Source of the DNA: Dugong dugon
Taxonomy: Eukaryota; Chordata; Mammalia; Sirenia; Dugongidae
Assembly (NCBI GenBank): GCA_030035585.1
Contig: CM057461.1
Location: 167,411,624 to 167,475,623 of the forward strand
Length of the DNA stretch: 64,000 nucleotides
Direction: 5' to 3'
The notes under the pieces are model-generated. The model ran no database searches. It saw only the letters and a program-made list of their open reading frames with translations, and was not told the origin of the DNA. Every line of letters begins with the position of its first letter. Within the stretch, counting starts at the first letter, position 1. Both the position numbers and the translations under genes were made by a program. Shown piece after piece: positions 59,553-64,000 of the stretch.

Positions 59553-62419
59553 AGCATGCAGTAGGAATATTATCTACCTATAGTGAAAGACACTTGTTAC
59601 TATTAATATTAATGTCTGTTTGAAACAGTTTTTTATATTTGATCATTAAAAGTACCCTGCAACTGTCTTCTTCTTGTAATTTGTATGTTTTTACTTTAGT
59701 TTCTTCCTCCATTTCATCATGGTAGACTAGTGTATTTTAGTTTTAAAATTCCAGAAGTGTTTATGTTAAATGTATTATTTTAAAAACTTAGAAGATATTG
59801 TCAGAAGTGGAGACAATATAATGTATTGTAAGTTTTTTTTATATTTTAATGGTCCTCGGCGTATATATAATATTTATTGCATTGCAGTATGAACACACAA
59901 GAGATTTGCAAAATAATTTAAAAATTATATGTATTATAGATACTTGTCCAAAATAAAGATTGACTAAATGTCATGATCATGAAAAAAATACTTGTTTTCA
60001 AGTGATTATGTGAACCAAGACATGTATGTGAATGTCTTTTCATGTTTGATCAGTTTTATTCTTGATGGTAATAAAACCAAGTAAATGAAATGCAGACTAT
60101 TGACTGCAATGTAATGGTTGAAATTTTTACATGCATAAAAGAGTCAGGTTAAATTTATGGTCTTATAATGACTAAAGTCAGCTAATATTGTTTGTATATT
60201 TTTATGTGATCTGTAGCATCATGGCCAAAATACCATGGGGACAAAATCACTGTTGGTATAAACTGAGTGTTGATTTTCCTCTCTTGAATGTGTAAAATAT
60301 TAACCTTGAGCCTGTTTTTGTGTAGCTGCCTGTTTTTGTTCAGGATTAAGCATGTCTGTCCTTAGCCTACTGTTTTTTTCTTTGGTGTGTGTAGAATGGC
60401 AGTATCGGTATCAAATGAGTAGAGTTAAAATTGCAAAGTCTATATTCTGGCACCCTATAGTCCCCTAAATTTTTTTTCCTTGTCAAATATATGATTCCAT
60501 AATGTATCAAATTAGTTTTTTACTTGATTTAGTTCTATAAAAGTTTTAAATTTTGTACTTTTTTGAATTATATGAGAAATAAATGTCTTCGCTTCAGCTC
60601 CTCTGCCTTATTTTAAAGAACATCTTGGGTTCCACGTGTGTGTGAGGGAAGAATGCTATGTGACTTAACAACGACATCTTGTTGCCACTTGCCTGCTACT
60701 TGGTGTGCTGCTGGTCAGACCTAACCCACTGCTATTTCCTGAGTTTTTGTATTTTAAACCAGACTCTTTGGCTTTCTTCCCTCTCTGTTCCTACCTCTAG
60801 GCTGGGAGAGAGAGGTACTTTAACTTTTGCTGCAGTTGTTAGGGGTAATTATTTACCTCTGTTTTACGTGATAAAATCTACTTTTGTACTCTGAGCATGA
60901 GAAAAAAGCGGACAAATTAATAAGTATCTGCTTTTAAGTAATCAAATATAAAAAAAGTAAACTCTTAGTAATACATAATTTTATTAGTGTTTCCACCTGT
61001 AAGGCTAGTATTTGCAGCAAATGAATCTCTTTTCATTTTACTTGAAATTGCTCTTTAACACTTATAGAAAAGTTAAGTTTGAAATGCCGAAAGCTTAGCT
61101 GAGTAGAATTCCTTCAGATTCTTCAAGCCTATCACTTTATCAAGTTGGATTACTTGAAAGTTATGTATTTGGGCTACATTTCATAAACCTTTTGAATAGA
61201 TGCCTTAATGGAATTATTATTTAATAGTATGCCCTCACCTCTTATCAGGGGCCAGTTGAAGAGAAGGCTGTATGACAACCATTTCTATTAGCTTTCATAA
61301 AATTGCAGTTGAATTCTGTGGTTTATGTTAGTTCTTACCCTTTGTAAAGATTCACCTGGTAAAGTCTTAGACTTTATTCTAGAAGAATTTCCATCACTTC
61401 TCATAAACTGGTATCTATTTCTTTATTGGATATTAGGTGCTTTATAGCTAAAAAGTTTCCCACTTTGAGAGGCTTTCTAAGAAGCACACAACCAAATTGA
61501 TTATAGCTTGGATTTTGTGGTAAAATCTTTACTAATATTCTTCTTTATTTAATTCATTGATTCCTGTCCTTGTTCAGTTGTTTGAATGGTTCACTTTTGA
61601 AATCTTTTCTGGAAAGATACAGCATATAAATAACTGAATAAAATGGATTATTTATTCTAAGTTGTAGTATCAGAGTCTCTACCTACACAACAGATTGAGA
61701 AAATTATTCTTAAGCCTTACTGGCCCACTTTTTTTTTTTTTTTTTTTAAGAAATATTGGAAATCTTCTAAATCACTACCCCAATTTAGTGAACCTCCTGT
61801 TCAACTTTGAACAAAATTTAGAGTTGCTGCCATGCTGCAGGAAATGGAAACTGATTCTGGAGCTCTTGCTTGGGATTTCATTGCAAATCTTAAGAGTTGA
61901 GGACGCACACAGAGCACAGGGCATTTAAAAAAGTGAGGAGATTGGTCGTCACCCCATTCCATTCATATATGCCAAAGTGATAGCCATTGCAATCACAGAT
62001 TTCTGTCTTTTGATTTTTTTTTCACATAGTATTGTGATATTGATCTGGACTTCTATCACCAGTTGCAGAAAGTACCCACAAGGAGATAATTCTTTTGCCA
62101 AATATTCTTGACATTGCTGAAGTTGGAGGTTTAAAAATTCCTTGAATATGCTTTTCAAATTGTTGAAGCAGTTTATATTTGCATTGCAATTTATCTTTGC
62201 ATTGCAATTTATCTTCCAGAAAAATTGATGAAATGTATATACTTTGATTTACTGATTCGTGTTGAACAGGATAAAAAAATGCCAAATTCTTAAGCAAATA
62301 AATTGATAACGTGTGTTTGAAAATATTTTTAATGCGTGGATTTTTTTTTTTTTTAAGTTAAAATGCATTTTACCTTTTTAAAGATTGAGTCATGAAATGT
62401 GTTGATTGTTCTACCACAG
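59553..62419 (+). other. Intron upstream of the PARD3B exon
   Basis: AT-rich sequence with no recognised repeat or gene. It ends with a modest pyrimidine tract and the acceptor gttctaccacag at 62408-62419. The same intron is inferred to include everything from base 1. Confidence 0.7.
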
Positions 62420-62521
62420 GATCCTGGTTACTGGGTGAAGATTCATCATTTAGAATACACAGATGGAGGAATCCTGGATCCAGATGATGTCTTGGCAGAT
62501 GTCGTTGAAGACAAAGATAAG
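62420..62521 (+). CDS. PARD3B: PARD3B exon encoding part of the N-terminal oligomerisation domain
   Basis: An acceptor (ctaccacag before 62420) and a donor (gtagat from 62522) bound 102 bases that read in one frame as 34 residues: DPGYWVKIHHLEYTDGGILD, then PDDVLADVVEDKDK. This matches the N-terminal region of PARD3B (PAR3-like). The paralogue PARD3 reads [20 protein letters not shown] at this place, so PARD3B is the better match. The region belongs to the conserved CR1/PB1-like domain, through which PAR3 family scaffolds self-associate at epithelial junctions. The exon starts on a codon boundary and its length is a multiple of three, so skipping would keep the frame. The donor gtagat is weaker than gtaagt. 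No other PARD3B exon lies in the window. The other forward frames hold stops. Confidence 0.92.
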
Positions 62522-63249
62522 GTAGATGATTCTAAAAATTTTTCTCATTGTTTTCCTCTGTAGAGCTGCATATTTTCCAGAGATTGAAATCCTTAACAAA
62601 TTCATATGTCAATTATTGTTAAAAGATATCATCTGTTCAGGTTTCACCTGGACAGTCCATAAACCAAAGTTCTTCATCAGATATTTGGAACAACTTTGTC
62701 TAGGTTTGGAAATCTGTTCATGGTGGCCTAATTAGCAGCTGCTTCATTCCCAAGAGTTTCTGATATGTCTCCATAAATTAGTGTCAATTGCTGAGGCTGT
62801 TGGAGTTCTCGCTGCCATTGCTGGCCGTGGAGTTGATTCCTGGCCCTTGCTAAATATTAAACCTAATGTTTGAGGTTTGAGCATGTTTCAAAGTAAAGAA
62901 CACATTGGGGAATAAAGTCTTATGAAGAAATATGGTGAAGATTTTTTCTTAAAGTAGCTGGTGAGGAGCTATCCTACTATCCTGAGTATTGTTGTGTTTT
63001 CATTGCTAAAGCAGAAAGCACTAAGTTGAATATTCCAAAATCTTTGCTTATGTTCTGCCATCTACATGAAAATAATCCCACTGCAAATATTTTAACGGAA
63101 TTTTTTCTCTGATACTAAACTGAGAAAGGTGTAAAAGTAAAGTATTCAGTTGCAGTGCACTGGGTTACTGCTGTTAAAACACATTGTTTATCATTAACTG
63201 TTGTGTTGGGCTCCTCTTGTCAATGGCTCATAAAAACAACGACAATTAA
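62522..63249 (+). other. Start of the next PARD3B intron
   Basis: Begins with the donor gtagat. No recognised repeat, exon or RNA gene; a 69-codon open frame overlapping the junction is without meaning. Confidence 0.65.
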
Positions 63250-63459
63250 AAAAACAAACAAACCCATTGGTGTTGATTTGATTCGCACTCATAGCATCCC
63301 CTGCAGGACAGAGTAGAACTGCCCCATAGGGTTTCAGAGGCTGTAATCTTTATGGGAGCAGACTGCCACATCTTTCTCCTGTGGAGCGACTGGTGGGTTC
63401 AAATTGCTGACCTTTAAATTAGCAGCCGAGCACTTAACCACTGCACCACCAGGGCCCCT
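63250..63459 (-). mobile_element. AfroSINE, long type
   Basis: Antisense copy: A-rich aaaaaaacaaacaaacccat, tail ttgattcgcactcatagcat, internal ctgtaatctttatgggagca, head gccgagcacttaaccactgc and accaccagggcccc. Confidence 0.93.
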
Positions 63460-64000
63460 TCAAAGGCTAATATGTCCTGCAAAATTGACTTGCAACCCTC
63501 CCAGAGAGATCCTCGCTTCTAAGATTTCTTCTACTGTGCATTGTTAGCGCCGTTCGTACAAGGTTAGTTTGTATTTATTAACATGATTCTCGCTATTATT
63601 TTTCTGCAATCCCAGGTTATTTTGTATGTGTGTATATGTGTGTGTTTTAACCAGTTGGACTGGAATATAAATAAGTGATTTCTTGAACTTGGGTAAATTT
63701 TAATACTTTTCCTTTTCTATAGGATCCTTTCAGACTGTTCACATTGACATTAATCTTTGTAGACATTCTATAAATGTATTTTTCATATTTCCTGCCGCAA
63801 ATCCATCCTGGTATGCTTTGCATTGTTTAGCCATTTCATAAGGGACTTCTCTCCCTAACTAGATTGTAAGCTTTTAAGAGGACGTGGACCAGGAGAGTTT
63901 TATTTTTTTGTGTACTCCTTTTATTAATAGTATCCAGTACAATATCTTACACAAACTTGATTGTCAAACATCACTAATTGAATTAATGATTGAAAAGGAA
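63460..64000 (+). other. Unassigned intronic sequence to the window end
   Basis: No recognised exon. A short tgtgtgtatatgtgtgtg run lies near 63627-63646. Confidence 0.5.

Noticed and set aside
62526-62735. A 69-codon frame just after the PARD3B exon as exon extension
   Set aside because: It begins inside the intron, is in a different frame, and has no PARD3B similarity.

Overview
The window is mammalian nuclear DNA and almost entirely intron and repeats. The repeat set points to an afrotherian, most likely an elephant or close paenungulate relative. It has a young L1 lineage, several RTE (BovB-clade) LINEs whose copies end in ...ctatgagtcagaatcgac...cacctaacaacaac, and about 19 tRNA-derived AfroSINE-type SINEs that share that RTE tail. 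The species call is inference from repeat families recalled from memory.

Only one host-gene segment is recognisable: a 102-base exon at 62420-62521 on the + strand. It encodes 34 residues beginning DPGYWVKIHHLEYTDGG and matches the N-terminal oligomerisation (CR1/PB1-like) domain of PARD3B (PAR3-like, a paralogue of the polarity scaffold PARD3). Everything upstream is then read as the preceding large PARD3B intron and everything downstream as the start of the next one.

Layout. 1-5110: minus-strand L1 with a large internal ORF2 deletion, inserted into an RTE copy (5115-6385). 6.4-15.9 kb: AfroSINE cluster, a MIR split by an ERVL-type (MLT2-like) solo LTR, a second MLT2-like LTR, and a probable LTR plus tRNA-Leu-like primer site (14.8-15.7 kb). 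16.2-21.7 kb: minus-strand L1 lacking ORF1, with a duplicated 3' tail. 22-43 kb: old L1/L2/MIR fragments, a tRNA-Gly-headed SINE, a repeat with 73-base tandem units, a fossil hAT transposase, two MaLR LTRs, more SINEs and a palindromic repeat cluster. 43.84-52.30 kb: a full-length plus-strand L1 bounded by a 16-base target-site duplication (one mismatch), with a tandemly duplicated 5'UTR segment and an apparent 3' transduction. 55.35-59.55 kb: two RTE copies head to head, the second carrying a foreign ~220-base insert. 59.5-64 kb: intron, the PARD3B exon, and one SINE.

The genes do not form a cooperating system. The logic here is element biology: L1 and RTE supply reverse transcriptases, and the SINEs carry RTE-like tails and, in one class, an RTE 5'UTR-like segment. 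No CRISPR, operon, tRNA/rRNA gene or novel host gene was found. No long coding sequence is intact.
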